Shown here: piece by piece, positions 4,912-5,648 of the stretch
Layout of the letters: every line of letters begins with the position of its first letter
How positions within the stretch are numbered: the first letter of the stretch is position 1
Assembly (NCBI GenBank): GCA_003662535.1
Contig: QMYG01000043.1
Span: forward strand, 1-5,648
Source: Candidatus Bathyarchaeota archaeon
GTDB lineage: Archaea > Thermoproteota > Bathyarchaeia > EX4484-135 > B24-G1
DNA: 5,648 nt
Direction of reading: 5' to 3'
The notes under the pieces: model-generated
The model's database searches: none
Told to the model about the DNA's origin: nothing
What the model saw: only the letters and a program-made list of their open reading frames with translations
Program-made: the position numbers and the translations under genes

Positions 4912-5648
4912 CTACCCAGCTTCTCCGCTTCTACGCTTAAAGCTCTGATAGACCTTGTAGCCTGCAAAGCCTACAGCAGCCAACGGCGCTAGGACTATGC
5001 TGGCGGATATTATCAGCTGAGCAATTAGGGAGAGGCCCCAGAGACCAGCCTCTATTGGTTTGCTCCAATCCACGCTCGGGATGTGAATCCAAGGCTCCTC
5101 CGTCCTTTCCACCAAGTTTATGGTGATTGTGGAGTAGTCCACCCTCCTCTCTATGTATTGTAGTTGCCCCGTGAGGGACTCTATCTCGCCCCTGACACGC
5201 TCCAGCTCCTTCTCTACGGCCAAAACCTCGTCTACGGTCTCAGCCATCTCTAGGATTTCTAGGAGGCGTTGCTCCTGCTTTTGGAGGTTGTTCAGCCTCG
5301 CCTGCAAATCTATATACTGCTCAGTTACGTCCTCGGTGTTTATTGTTTCACCCTTTACTTCCCCGAGCTGCTTCAGCTGGTCTAGGACTTGGTAGAAGGA
5401 TTTTTGGGGCACCTTTATGGTTATGTATCCTGCCTTTGCGCCGTCTCTTGTGTAGATGTCCATTCCAGCCACATAGCCCCCTACGGCTGATGCCGTCTGC
5501 ATGATTTGCGCTATGGCAGCGTCTACGCTGTCTACCTCTAGTGTGAGGTAGGCTGTGTAGATGACCATCCTGTTTGCTGTTTCTAGGATGCTCGGCTGCT
5601 CCGCCTGTGGGCCTGTCGGCGGGGCTGGAGTGGGCGGCGGAATCGAGG
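4912..5648 (-). CDS. DUF4349 domain membrane protein, N-terminus outside window
   Basis: The C-terminal 244 residues of a probable cell-surface protein with a DUF4349 domain; its function is not known. The frame stays open to the right edge, so the ATG at 5568 is internal. It is preceded by a proline-rich linker (visible residues about 3-19, PPPTPAPPTGPQ and more), as expected between an N-terminal anchor or signal and the domain. Residues 27-80 (VIYTAYLTLEV, GGYVAG, ITIKVPQKSFYQVLDQL) are the characteristic DUF4349 beginning. About 108-165 (QYIDLQARLNNLQKQEQRLL onward to the paired ERRVDYSTITINL) is a long coiled coil and closing strand. About 199-231 is a hydrophobic membrane segment, followed by the basic tail KRRSGEAG, which suggests the domain faces outside and the tail the cytoplasm. 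Some DUF4349 proteins are lipoproteins; the relevant N-terminus cannot be seen. A T-rich terminator follows. Confidence 0.88.
   Translation of the reverse strand, partial: SIPPPTPAPPTGPQAEQPSILETANRMVIYTAYLTLEVDSVDAAIAQIMQTASAVGGYVAGMDIYTRDGAKAGYITIKVPQKSFYQVLDQLKQLGEVKGETINTEDVTEQYIDLQARLNNLQKQEQRLLEILEMAETVDEVLAVEKELERVRGEIESLTGQLQYIERRVDYSTITINLVERTEEPWIHIPSVDWSKPIEAGLWGLSLIAQLIISASIVLAPLAAVGFAGYKVYQSFKRRSGEAG

Noticed and set aside
1..5648. CRISPR array, insertion sequence or prophage genes
   Set aside because: No regularly spaced repeats, no transposase or integrase motifs, and no terminal inverted repeats were seen.

Overview
The window looks archaeal. A ribosomal protein uS19 has the archaeal sequence form, a small zinc-ribbon protein belongs to the archaeal/eukaryotic SSSCA1 (ZNRD2) family, and a RecJ-like DHH protein and an HTH-CBS regulator are of kinds common in archaea. 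Several genes have TATA-like boxes about 25 bases upstream of a leaderless or nearly leaderless start. The lineage cannot be fixed from the sequence alone. A TACK-type or related uncultured archaeon with moderately GC-rich DNA is plausible, but that is inference.

Layout. Bases 1-339 (+) hold the C-terminal end of a DNA N4/N6 methyltransferase that enters from the left. Bases 311-678 (-) are AT-rich and look empty at first sight. Read on the minus strand they hold a decayed gene: two open segments that join through a single missing G near 512-514, with no start codon. It lies tail to tail with the methyltransferase and may be what remains of its partner, possibly a restriction enzyme, although the protein family is not recognised. 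A TATA box and a Shine-Dalgarno (SD) site then lead into a full-length NAD-type malic enzyme (716-2113, +).

The malic enzyme converges on, and overlaps by 11 bases, a two-gene minus-strand operon. This operon reads leftward from about 3925: an XRE-type HTH plus two CBS domains (3323-3889), then a DHH/DHHA1 phosphoesterase of the RecJ/GAN kind (2103-3299) whose motif IV lacks the usual aspartate. A 160-base divergent intergenic region separates this operon from uS19 (4055-4450, +), which stands alone rather than in its usual ribosomal protein cluster. uS19 converges on the SSSCA1-family zinc-ribbon gene (4466-4810, -). Further right is a membrane-anchored DUF4349 protein (4912 to beyond the edge, -) with a proline-rich linker, a coiled coil and a C-terminal membrane segment.

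How the genes work together. The window is mostly housekeeping: carbon metabolism (malate to pyruvate), translation, and DNA or nucleotide processing. The only probable functional pairing is the HTH-CBS regulator with the DHH phosphoesterase. The left edge looks like the trace of an acquired and partly lost restriction-modification locus. No CRISPR array, insertion sequence, tRNA or rRNA was seen. I do not see a convincing new multi-gene system. The frameshifted gene, the altered DHH active site and the displaced uS19 gene deserve the closest look.
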